Shown: positions 1-7,142 of the stretch, piece by piece
Position numbering within the stretch: position 1 is the first letter of the stretch
How the letters are laid out: each line of letters begins with the position of its first letter
DNA from: JAAXIE01 sp965204245
GTDB taxonomy: Bacteria; Chloroflexota; Dehalococcoidia; Lucifugimonadales; JAAXIE01
Assembly (NCBI GenBank): GCA_965204245.1
Contig: CBDBED010000003.1
Span: 62,001-126,000, forward strand
DNA length: 64,000 bases
Reading direction: 5' to 3'
Made by a program: the position numbers and the translations under genes
The notes under the pieces: model-generated
What the model saw: only the letters and a program-made list of their open reading frames with translations
The model's database searches: none
What the model was told of the DNA's origin: nothing

Positions 1-1143
1 CACACGCCTCAGACCACCCATGTGACGGATGTCGGTCTGGTCCGCGCCGTGCATCACGCTGCCCGCGCCAAGGAACAGCAAGGCCTTGGAAAAGCCATGG
101 GCCATGAGGTGGAACATCGCGGCAGCTACGCCGAAGGCACCCAGGGACAGCATCATCAGACCGAGGTGGCTGATGGTGGAGTAGGCGAGGATGCGTTTCA
201 GGTCGGTGGAGACGAGGGCGATGGTGGAAGCCATCAGGGCGGTGAAGAGCCCGATGCCTGCGACGGTCTGCAGGGCAGCGGGATGAGCCGCCTCGAATAT
301 GGGGAAGGCCCGGGCCACGAGGAAGACTCCGGCCACCACCATGGTGGCGGCGTGAATCAAGGCACTGACCGGACTGGGACCCTCCATGGCATCGGGAAGC
401 CATACGTGGAAGGGGAACTGGGCCGACTTGCCCATGGCCCCAAGGAAGAGGAGCAGGGCGATGCCGGTCAGTGCGCCTTCGCCGATGGCCCCGGCACTGG
501 CGGCTTCCAAGGCGTTGTGGATGCCGAAGTCGAAGGTGGCGCCGTGGAGGTTGCCCACCTCACGGCCCAGCCACAGTATTCCTATGAGCAGTCCCACGTC
601 GCCCAAGCGGGTGGTGACGAAAGCCTTCTTGGCAGCCTCAGCGGCGGAACGGCGCTCGAAATAGAAGCCGATGAGGAGGTAGGAGCAGAGGCCCACAAGC
701 TCCCATGCCACGTAGAGGAGCAGGAAGTTGTCGGCCAGCACCAAGGTGAGCATGGAGGCGGCGAACAGGGAGTGGGAGGCGAAATACCAGCCGAAGCGGG
801 CCTCGCCTTTCATATAACCGAGGGAGTAGACCTGCACCATGAGGGCGACGAAGGTGACCAGCCCCAGCATCACGATGGTGATGGGGTCGACGATCATCCC
901 CCACGACACGCTGACGCCCGATAAGCTGAACCATTCGATGGAGCAGTCGACGGTGTCTTGGCCGAGACCGCAACCCGCGCCATAGTCCAAGAATGATGAG
1001 AGGACGAACCAGAAGGCGACGAATCCTGCGCCTATGGCTAGGATGGCCAGGTAGGCGCCCTTACCGGGCAGGAACTTGCCGAACAGGACGATGAGAGGGA
1101 AGGCGGCAAAACTGAAGACGGGTATAAGCCAAGCCCACTCCAT
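1..1143 (-). CDS. nuoL: NADH-quinone oxidoreductase subunit L (partial, C-terminus off the window)
   Basis: Large proton-pumping antiporter-like subunit of respiratory complex I, in the cytoplasmic membrane. Translating the minus strand from the ATG at 1143 gives an uninterrupted hydrophobic frame that runs off the left edge after 381 codons. It begins MEWAWLIPVFSFAAFPLIVL and contains the family hallmarks VAWELVGLCSYLLIGF, a Lys-rich KKAFVTTRLGD segment and an LAYSTISHLGLM-type helix. Full NuoL proteins have about 600-700 residues, so roughly 55-60% is present. It is the last visible gene of the nuo operon, 17 bp after nuoK; nuoM and nuoN would be expected beyond the edge. Confidence 0.95.
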   Translation of the reverse strand, partial: MEWAWLIPVFSFAAFPLIVLFGKFLPGKGAYLAILAIGAGFVAFWFVLSSFLDYGAGCGLGQDTVDCSIEWFSLSGVSVSWGMIVDPITIVMLGLVTFVALMVQVYSLGYMKGEARFGWYFASHSLFAASMLTLVLADNFLLLYVAWELVGLCSYLLIGFYFERRSAAEAAKKAFVTTRLGDVGLLIGILWLGREVGNLHGATFDFGIHNALEAASAGAIGEGALTGIALLLFLGAMGKSAQFPFHVWLPDAMEGPSPVSALIHAATMVVAGVFLVARAFPIFEAAHPAALQTVAGIGLFTALMASTIALVSTDLKRILAYSTISHLGLMMLSLGAFGVAAAMFHLMAHGFSKALLFLGAGSVMHGADQTDIRHMGGLRRV

Positions 1144-1160
1144 TGCGCCCTACCCGGTAT

Positions 1161-1496
1161 TCACCAACGCATCAGGTCGACTTCATCGACGTTGACCGTC
1201 GACTTGGACCTGAAGATGCGCAGGATGATGGCCAGTGCCAAGCCGACCTCGGCGGCGGCCACGGTAATGACGAAGATGGCGATGATCTGGCCGGAGAAGT
1301 CATTGAAGGCCGCATCAATGAGGCCATCGGTGCCGAACCTGTATGCGGCAGCGGCGATGAGATTGATGTTCACCGCATTCAACATCAACTCAATGGACAT
1401 GAGGATGAGGACGGCACTGCGGCGGGCCAGCACCCCATAGAGGCCGATGCAGAAAAGGGCAGCGGCCAAGGCCTGAAACGCGTACAGGGGTACCAT
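1161..1496 (-). CDS. nuoK: NADH-quinone oxidoreductase subunit K
   Basis: Small three-helix membrane subunit of complex I that takes part in proton translocation. The 111-residue product has the typical length and the motif SIELMLNAVNINL, which carries the conserved intramembrane Glu, followed by a second Glu-containing helix (VITVAAAEVGLALAI). The frame is open further upstream to 1586, but the ATG at 1496 gives the canonical N-terminus MVPLYAFQALAAALFCIGLYG. This ATG overlaps the nuoJ stop in a TGATG arrangement, indicating translational coupling. Confidence 0.96.
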   Translation of the reverse strand: MVPLYAFQALAAALFCIGLYGVLARRSAVLILMSIELMLNAVNINLIAAAAYRFGTDGLIDAAFNDFSGQIIAIFVITVAAAEVGLALAIILRIFRSKSTVNVDEVDLMRW

Positions 1497-1990
1497 CAGT
1501 TGCGGTCTCCCTCTCGACCCAGCACGATAGCGCCCACTAGGGCTACGAGGAGCACCAGAGAGGCTATCTCGAAGGGGAGGGCCCACTGGGTGAAGAGCGG
1601 CTCCGCTAGGTGCTGGGTGAAGCCCATGTCACCCGGGTCGGGCTGCTTGGTCTCCACGGGGTTCACCAGAAAGGCTGCCAGCAGAACGGCGAACACGATG
1701 CCGCCGGCAATCAGGGCCAAGGGCCACTGGCGGTTGTCGGATATCAACGGGTAATCCCGGCTGCGGGTCAGCATGATGGCAAAGAGGAGCACGATGGTGA
1801 CGGCCCCGCCATAGATGAGGACCTGCACCAGAGCGAGGAACTCTGCGAAAAGGATGAGGTAGACGCCAGCGGCGGCGGCCAGTGATACGAGTAGGAAGAG
1901 GGCGGCCCAGACGACGTTGCGGGTGGCCACCACCCCAATCGCTCCGCCCAAAACGAAGAAGGCGGTCAGGCCGAAAAGGAACCAGGACAT
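1496..1990 (-). CDS. nuoJ: NADH-quinone oxidoreductase subunit J
   Basis: Membrane subunit of the complex I proton-pumping arm. The 164-residue protein shows five hydrophobic segments and the family pattern near residues 40-70 (SLAAAAGVYLILFAEFLALV followed by QVLIYGGAVTIVLLFAIML). Its stop overlaps the nuoK start by one base, and it starts 1 bp after nuoI stops. Length and position between nuoI and nuoK fit the standard operon order. Confidence 0.95.
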   Translation of the reverse strand: MSWFLFGLTAFFVLGGAIGVVATRNVVWAALFLLVSLAAAAGVYLILFAEFLALVQVLIYGGAVTIVLLFAIMLTRSRDYPLISDNRQWPLALIAGGIVFAVLLAAFLVNPVETKQPDPGDMGFTQHLAEPLFTQWALPFEIASLVLLVALVGAIVLGREGDRN

Positions 1991-1991
1991 C

Positions 1992-2570
1992 CTAGGCGGA
2001 GGCCTCCTCGGCAGCCTTTTCCGCTTCTACGGAAGCCGTTTCTCCACCGGAAGCAGCCTGTTGGGCGGCAGCGGCCTTTTCCTCGGCTGCCTTGGCCCGT
2101 TGCGTGGGTGGAATCCAAGCAGTCTCTACTTGGTATTCCTTGCCCATCTCCAGCAGTGCGGGCAGGTCCATGCGGTCGCCGTTGCGTTCGTAAACGCTCA
2201 GTTCGTGCTCGTGGCTCATCACAATGGCATCGAAATTGCAGACGTTCACGCAGATACCGCAAAGGATGCAGCGGTTGAGGTTAATCTCAAAGGTGTCGAC
2301 GATCTTGCGGCGGTGGCTCTTTCCCTCCTGCTGAAGGGGGTTGTCCTTCATCGTGGCGCTCATGCATTGGGTAGGGCAGTTGCGGATGCAGACCATGCAG
2401 GCCGTGCAAAAGGGTTCGTCAATCTTGTCGTCCCAAGTGAGGGCGGGGAAGCCCATGTAGCGGGGCTTCACAGGAGTGGGGGTCGTTGGGTACTGGCGGG
2501 TGACGGGCGCACGGAACCCGTTGAGAGTGGAAGCCAGGGTAATGAGCATGCCCTTAACGCTGGCCAGCAT
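1992..2570 (-). CDS. nuoI: NADH-quinone oxidoreductase subunit I (8Fe ferredoxin-like)
   Basis: Peripheral-arm subunit carrying iron-sulfur clusters N6a and N6b, which pass electrons toward NuoB and quinone. Two 4Fe-4S motifs are visible: CTACMVCIRNCP near residues 55-66 and CILCGICVNVCNFDAI near residues 97-112. The start overlaps the 3' end of nuoH by 17 bp. An oddity is the last ~40 residues, a low-complexity Ala/Glu/Lys-rich tail (after WIPPTQRAK) longer than in most NuoI proteins. The role of the tail is unknown. Confidence 0.96.
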   Translation of the reverse strand: MLASVKGMLITLASTLNGFRAPVTRQYPTTPTPVKPRYMGFPALTWDDKIDEPFCTACMVCIRNCPTQCMSATMKDNPLQQEGKSHRRKIVDTFEINLNRCILCGICVNVCNFDAIVMSHEHELSVYERNGDRMDLPALLEMGKEYQVETAWIPPTQRAKAAEEKAAAAQQAASGGETASVEAEKAAEEASA

Positions 2571-3738
2571 GGGCGGTCCTCCTGCCTGTTGGGCCGTACA
2601 ACCGCCTCATTCTCTGCGCGGGAAGGGTGAGGCTGCGGTACACCGCGTATCCTACCACACCCAGAGATACGAGAGACATGAGGGTCAGGCTCCACCAAGG
2701 CCACTCGTAGAACATGTAGACGCCTGTTATGGCCACGTTGACGAAGGAGATGGGGATAATCACTTTCCAGCCGAAGCTCATCAATTGGTCGATGCGCAGA
2801 CGAGGGAAGGTGCCCCGTATCCAGAAAATCACCAGAATCACAAAGTAGGTCTTGGCTAGGAACCAGATGATGGCCATCAGGTTCCCCAGCCAGTCAGGAG
2901 AGGTGGGATTGTAGGGACCGTACCAGCCGCCGAGGAAGAGCAGCACGGTGAGGGCGGCGATGACAAAGGTGTTCATGTACTCGGCGAGGAAGAAGACGGA
3001 CCAGTGGGCCCCGCTGTATTCGACGAAGGGCCCGCCAACGATCTCCGACTCGGCGAAATAGATGTCAAAGGGTGTGCGCCCGACCTCCGCCAGCCCGGCA
3101 ATGAGGAAAATCAGGGCCCCCAAGGGCAACAGGGCCACATAGGGTACGTTCACGACTTCAGCTTCGGGGCCGGTCCCGCTCTGTACGCCGGGGAACTGGA
3201 GGTCGACGATCTCGACCAAGTTCATGGACTGGGCAAGCATGGCCACCGAGATGACCACCATGATGATGGGGATCTCGTAGCTGATGAGTTGGGCCGCGGA
3301 GCGTAGTCCCCCGAGGGCGCCGTACTTGTTGGCTGAGCCCCAGCCAGCCATGACCAGACCCACGATGGTTATCACCGAGAAGGCGATGATAAAGAAGAGT
3401 CCGAGGTCCAGATTCCGTACCACGAGGTCCTTGGAGGCGGGTATGGTAACCCACAACATGAAGGAGGGGACTATCACTAGGATCGGGGCTACCCAGAAGA
3501 TGGCGCGTTCCGATTCGGCGGGAACGATGTCTTCCTTCAGAATCAGCTTGAGGGCGTCGGCTATGGGCTGGAGCAGGCCCATGGGGCCAGTGCGGGTGGG
3601 GCCCAAACGCCGTTGCAGCCTTCCCAAAAACTTGCGCTCAATCCAAGTGAGGGAAAGCACCACCACCGAGAGGGCGGCGAACAGTGCCAGCAGTCCGCCT
3701 ACTATGATCAGGAGGTCTATCGCGCTATTGTCGGACAT
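2554..3738 (-). CDS. nuoH: NADH-quinone oxidoreductase subunit H
   Basis: Membrane subunit that forms much of the quinone-binding chamber at the joint between the two arms of complex I. The 394-residue product shows about eight hydrophobic helices and the signatures SLTWIERKFLGRLQRRLGP near residues 29-47, LLQPIADALKLILKEDI, and the acidic-loop region AEVGRTPFDIYFAESEIVGG near residues 215-235. The C-terminus is extended by about 25 basic residues that overlap the nuoI start. The nuoD stop and the nuoH start share position 3738, implying coupling. Confidence 0.96.
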   Translation of the reverse strand: MSDNSAIDLLIIVGGLLALFAALSVVVLSLTWIERKFLGRLQRRLGPTRTGPMGLLQPIADALKLILKEDIVPAESERAIFWVAPILVIVPSFMLWVTIPASKDLVVRNLDLGLFFIIAFSVITIVGLVMAGWGSANKYGALGGLRSAAQLISYEIPIIMVVISVAMLAQSMNLVEIVDLQFPGVQSGTGPEAEVVNVPYVALLPLGALIFLIAGLAEVGRTPFDIYFAESEIVGGPFVEYSGAHWSVFFLAEYMNTFVIAALTVLLFLGGWYGPYNPTSPDWLGNLMAIIWFLAKTYFVILVIFWIRGTFPRLRIDQLMSFGWKVIIPISFVNVAITGVYMFYEWPWWSLTLMSLVSLGVVGYAVYRSLTLPAQRMRRLYGPTGRRTAHAGQR

Positions 3739-4838
3739 CAGCGGTCCACTTCTCCCAGCACGATGTCCAAGGAGCCGAGAATCATCACGGAGTCGGCCAC
3801 CCAGACCCCCTGCAGCATGTGCTTCAGGGCTGACAGATTACAGAAGGAAGGCGGCCGCACTTTGACACGGTACGGCTTGTCGGTGCCGTCGCTTACAAGG
3901 TAGACGCCGATTTCGCCTCGCGGATTCTCTTGGCGTATGTACACGTCCCCCTTGGGCGGACGCAGGAGGCGTCGCCCCAAGGCGTTGACCGGTCCTTCAG
4001 GCATCTGCTCCAAGGCCTGCTCAATGATCTCCAGGGACTGGTACATCTCCTGGACGCGCACGAAATACCGCTCCCAAGTGTCGCCGGTGAATCCGACAGG
4101 AATCTCGAACTTGAATCTGTCATATATGGAGTAGGGTTCGGCCTTGCGCACGTCATAGTTGACGCCGCAGGCCCTCAGACAGGGGCCGGTGAGGCCGAAG
4201 TCGATGGCGTCTTCGGCGGTCATCGGCGCGATGCCCTGCGTGCGGGCGAGGTAAATCTCGTTGTAGGTCAGCAGCCGGTCGCATTCTTCAATGTCGTCGC
4301 TTATGAGAGGGAGCAACTCATCCATAATCTGCTGGAAGTTGTCGGGCAGGTCTTCCTTCACCCCACCGACGTGGATGTAGTTATGCATCATGCGGGCACC
4401 GCTGATGGACTCAAAGGCCCCCTGAATGCGTTCGCGTCCCCGGAAGGCAATCATCACCGGGGTCATGGCCCCTGCGTCCAGCCCCATGGTGCCTACGAAC
4501 AGCAGGTGGCTTGCTATGCGGTTCAGTTCGCACAGAATGACGCGGATGTACTCGGCGCGCTCAGGTATCTCGATGCCCATCAGCTTTTCCACCGCCGAGC
4601 AGAAGGCCATCTCGTTGTTGAAGTTGGCCAGATAGTCCATCCGGTCGAACAGCGTCACGATCTGGGCGTATTGCTCCCCTTCGCACAGCTTCTCGGAGCC
4701 GCGGTGCAGGTAGCCGATATGGGGCTCCGCGTCCACGATCTTCTCGCCGTCAACCCATAACACCATGCGGAACACACCATGGGTAGAAGGGTGCTGGGGC
4801 CCCATGTTGATCATCAGCTCTACGGGCTGGTTGTCCAC
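3738..4838 (-). CDS. nuoD: NADH-quinone oxidoreductase subunit D (49-kDa subunit)
   Basis: Peripheral-arm subunit that builds the quinone site with NuoB. The 366-residue protein starts MDNQPVELMINMGPQHPSTHG, the canonical N-terminus. It contains HIGYLHRGSEKLCE (quinone-site His and Tyr region), the RMMHNYIHVGGV segment and the typical C-terminus SLDIVLGEVDR. It is at the short end for the family because no NuoC domain is fused. It lies 27 bp downstream of the small HicB-like ORF, which separates it from nuoC. Confidence 0.97.
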   Translation of the reverse strand: MDNQPVELMINMGPQHPSTHGVFRMVLWVDGEKIVDAEPHIGYLHRGSEKLCEGEQYAQIVTLFDRMDYLANFNNEMAFCSAVEKLMGIEIPERAEYIRVILCELNRIASHLLFVGTMGLDAGAMTPVMIAFRGRERIQGAFESISGARMMHNYIHVGGVKEDLPDNFQQIMDELLPLISDDIEECDRLLTYNEIYLARTQGIAPMTAEDAIDFGLTGPCLRACGVNYDVRKAEPYSIYDRFKFEIPVGFTGDTWERYFVRVQEMYQSLEIIEQALEQMPEGPVNALGRRLLRPPKGDVYIRQENPRGEIGVYLVSDGTDKPYRVKVRPPSFCNLSALKHMLQGVWVADSVMILGSLDIVLGEVDR

Positions 4839-4865
4839 TAGCTTCCTCTGCCTCGCATGGTTAAC

Positions 4866-5135
4866 CTATTCCACAAAATGGAGCTCCAGCTCTGTATCAT
4901 TGTCCACGCCCGGAATGCCCGCTTGGGCCAGCGACTCGGCGAGGTCTTCCGCCTCCTCATGGGCTTCAAGCCAGGAACGGAAGCGACTGATCAGGTTTTC
5001 CTGGGCTGTCTCCACGCTGTCGCCGGTGACCTCCAACGACAATTGCTCCACGGTGGCAAGGTAGCCATCCTCGTGTGGCACAACTCTCGCTTCAAGGATG
5101 CATTCCACGAGAGACTCAGAACTCCTGGTAGTCAT
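4866..5135 (-). CDS. Small HicB-like protein inside the nuo operon
   Basis: An 89-residue reading frame between nuoC and nuoD on the operon strand. From the ATG at 5135 it reads MTTRSSESLVECILEARVVP, followed by a PHEDGYLATVEQLSLEVTGDS segment and an amphipathic helix (VETAQENLISRFRSWLEAHEE). This strand-strand-helix pattern resembles HicB/UPF0150-like folds, but no partner HicA or DNA-binding domain is seen. The frame overlaps the nuoC 3' end by 20 bp. There is no obvious Shine-Dalgarno for this ATG, so the exact start is uncertain. It could be a complex I-associated small protein or a lone HicB-fold protein. The family assignment is inference from pattern. Confidence 0.6.
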   Translation of the reverse strand: MTTRSSESLVECILEARVVPHEDGYLATVEQLSLEVTGDSVETAQENLISRFRSWLEAHEEAEDLAESLAQAGIPGVDNDTELELHFVE

Positions 5136-5634
5136 GGAAGGGAAAGTCCTTGCGGGCTGGGAAGCCCTCGAAACCTTCATAGAGCACCAGCGGTTCCAAG
5201 CCGGGGTGCCCGTCGAACACGATGCCATACAGGTCGTGGGCCTCCCGTTCGTACCACTCCGCGGCCCGCCAGATTCCCGACACCGATGGGACGTGAGGGT
5301 CTTCGGAGGATAGGTCTGTCTTTATCAGAAGCTTCTGCTCCAAGTCGAGGGACAGCAGAATGTAGACCACCTGCAGGTATTCTTTGTAGTCCACACCCGC
5401 CAAGCAGAGCAACATCTTAAAATCTAGGCGCGGATCGTCCTTAGCAAGCCGGCAGATGTCGGACACATGCTCCGGTTTTACGGCGATGGCGGGAATATCG
5501 ATCACGGCGTCGTGCGTAACGTCATAGGGGGCCAGCACCCCGGTCAGCAAGTCCTGAAGCGCCTGCGCCCTAGGGTCCAGCTTGGCTTCGGCTTCAGGGC
5601 TGTGGTCCTCGGGCCTAGCCCGTCGCTCGGCCAC
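5116..5634 (-). CDS. nuoC: NADH-quinone oxidoreductase subunit C (30-kDa subunit)
   Basis: Peripheral-arm structural subunit that links NuoB/NuoD and NuoI. The 172-residue protein has the family core FKMLLCLAGVDY near residues 73-84 and the signature WRAAEWYEREAHDLYGIVFDGHP near residues 122-144, ending in FPARKDFPFHDYQEF. The N-terminal ~20 residues are charged and poorly conserved. It overlaps nuoB by 20 bp upstream and the HicB-like frame downstream. Confidence 0.96.
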   Translation of the reverse strand: MAERRARPEDHSPEAEAKLDPRAQALQDLLTGVLAPYDVTHDAVIDIPAIAVKPEHVSDICRLAKDDPRLDFKMLLCLAGVDYKEYLQVVYILLSLDLEQKLLIKTDLSSEDPHVPSVSGIWRAAEWYEREAHDLYGIVFDGHPGLEPLVLYEGFEGFPARKDFPFHDYQEF

Positions 5635-6139
5635 TCTTGGAGTCCCGCATGATTTTTTCCTGCAGCTTCAGCACGCCCTGCATCAATGCCTCGGGCCGGG
5701 GCGGGCAGCCGGGCACGTAGACATCCACCGGAATCAGGTGGTCCACGCCCATGACGACGGAATAGGAGCGGTAGTAAGGACCACCATTAGTGGCGCAACT
5801 GCCCATGGCGATCACCCACTTGGGGTCGGGCATCTGCTCGTACAGCAGCTTGATGGGCTCGCCCATCTTCTTCACGACCGTGCCGGCCACTATCATCAGG
5901 TCAGCCTGCCTAGGCGAAGGCCAAGTCACCACGCCGAAGCGGTCGAGGTCATGGTGCGCCATGTAGGTGGACATCATCTCAATGGCGCAGCAGGCCAAGC
6001 CGAAGGTCAATGTCCAGAGGGAGGACTTTCGCGCCATGGCAAAGACCTCTTCGGCACGAGCCGTGACCACGCCGGGCATGGCCCTGTTGAAGTTGCTTTG
6101 CCCGGGCGTATTACCCGAAAGCTGCGTTATCTCGACCAT
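5615..6139 (-). CDS. nuoB: NADH-quinone oxidoreductase subunit B (PSST)
   Basis: Carries the terminal N2 4Fe-4S cluster that reduces quinone. The 174-residue product contains FGLACCAIEMM near residues 43-53, MGSCATNGG near residues 108-116 and VPGCPPRPEAL near residues 138-148, which supply the four cluster cysteines. The frame is open upstream to 6247, but the ATG at 6139 gives the usual length and N-terminus and overlaps nuoA by 13 bp. Confidence 0.96.
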   Translation of the reverse strand: MVEITQLSGNTPGQSNFNRAMPGVVTARAEEVFAMARKSSLWTLTFGLACCAIEMMSTYMAHHDLDRFGVVTWPSPRQADLMIVAGTVVKKMGEPIKLLYEQMPDPKWVIAMGSCATNGGPYYRSYSVVMGVDHLIPVDVYVPGCPPRPEALMQGVLKLQEKIMRDSKSGRATG

Positions 6140-6498
6140 TCCAAGGCTCCCTTTTTCCAAGCGTAAGCCACTGCGAACAGCAGCACGCCCAAGAACAGCG
6201 CCATGGCGTAGAAAGCCACGGTGTTTCCTAGGAATATTACCGCCCATGGGAACAGGAAGACGGCCTCAACATCAAAGATCAGGAACAGGATGGCGAAGAT
6301 GTAGTAACGGATGTTGATGTGGGACCAACTGTAGGGAGCAGGCTCAATGCCGCATTCATAGGGGATCAGTTTGCGGGCTGAGGCGCGGCGGGCAGAGAGG
6401 AACATAGCCCCGCCGAACATGAGCACGATAGCCAGTATGCCGACGCCGCCAGCAAGCAGCACCGTGGACCAGATATTGGCGAAGGAGAACTCTTCCAC
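6127..6498 (-). CDS. nuoA: NADH-quinone oxidoreductase subunit A
   Basis: First gene of the complex I operon; a three-helix membrane subunit next to NuoH. The 123-residue protein has the hallmark LIPYECGIEPAPYSW segment (the conserved loop around residues 44-58) and the helix FLIFDVEAVFLFPWAV with its conserved Asp and Glu. A promoter lies 56-85 bp upstream. The gene overlaps nuoB by 13 bp. Confidence 0.96.
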   Translation of the reverse strand: MEEFSFANIWSTVLLAGGVGILAIVLMFGGAMFLSARRASARKLIPYECGIEPAPYSWSHINIRYYIFAILFLIFDVEAVFLFPWAVIFLGNTVAFYAMALFLGVLLFAVAYAWKKGALEWSR

Positions 6499-6553
6499 CG
6501 GCTACGCAGCCCCCTGCTTGTGCCAGTTACGTGCCCCCTCTGAAGGGGAGGCA

Positions 6554-6583
6554 AATATATCATTCAGCTACGAAGGGTGTCAA
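6554..6583 (-). promoter_or_regulatory. Sigma-70 promoter of the nuo operon
   Basis: On the minus strand, a perfect -35 box TTGACA (6578-6583) and a -10 box TATATT (6554-6559) are separated by 18 bp. Transcription would begin near 6546 and run into nuoA at 6498. The spacer and -35 box read TTGACACCCTTCGTAGCTG. This resembles the right half of the dispersed structured repeats found at 32.1 and 52.4 kb. Confidence 0.75.
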
Positions 6584-6595
6584 TTTGGAGAGAGA

Positions 6596-7093
6596 CTAAA
6601 AGGGGCGCCGTCGAAGCACAGTAGGCACCAATCTCTCTTGGGCCATATCGGCCGTCAGCTTGAAGAGTTCCAGTGTGGTTGCGCCCAGCAGGTATACATC
6701 TTCGACGCCGAAGATGACGGGACAATCCCATTCCGCTCCACCCCAGTTGATGCGAGCAACCCCGATATGGGAAGCCGTGGTGAATCGATTGGCATCCTCG
6801 ACTAGGATATGCTGCTTGCGCTCTATACCCAGTTGTTCGAGCAACGATGTCGGAAGCACCGTGTCACTAGACCCGGTGTCGACAATCGCTTCGACCTCTA
6901 CGAAATCTTGGGTGTCAGGATGCGCGACTGAGATGATTACTGTGAACGTGCCCACTTCTCCCCCATGACGCCAGCGCAGGCCATCAGCTTTTCGGGTGAC
7001 CTCTTCCCGTTGCCTATCGTCGACTGCGCCCTTCCGTACTTGAGGGCCCTGCCCATCTTTCCATCTGAATGGCGTTTTCCTGGTTGTCGCCAT
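6596..7093 (-). CDS. Retropepsin-like aspartic protease domain protein
   Basis: A 165-residue protein with a clan AA aspartic protease-like core. The segment VEVEAIVDTGSSDTVLP near residues 65-81 carries the D-T-G-S motif, followed by LLEQLGIE and a second strand pair ending FGVEDVYLLGATTLELFKL near residues 128-146. Single-domain bacterial retropepsin-like proteins normally work as homodimers. The first ~45 residues are basic and not part of the domain. The ATG at 7093 has a good ribosome-binding site (GGAG, 6-nt spacing). It stands alone between nuoA and fumC and its substrate cannot be told from context. Confidence 0.75.
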   Translation of the reverse strand: MATTRKTPFRWKDGQGPQVRKGAVDDRQREEVTRKADGLRWRHGGEVGTFTVIISVAHPDTQDFVEVEAIVDTGSSDTVLPTSLLEQLGIERKQHILVEDANRFTTASHIGVARINWGGAEWDCPVIFGVEDVYLLGATTLELFKLTADMAQERLVPTVLRRRPF

Positions 7094-7142
7094 GTCATTC
7101 TCCTCGCGTTCTTGCGGGTGGAACCCGTTCGCTGCGTGGTCG

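Noticed and set aside
22..924. Long plus-strand open frame of 300 codons opposite nuoL
   Set aside because: Its product is low-complexity (Gly/His/Glu-rich) without homology, while the minus strand encodes an unmistakable NuoL in the same interval.
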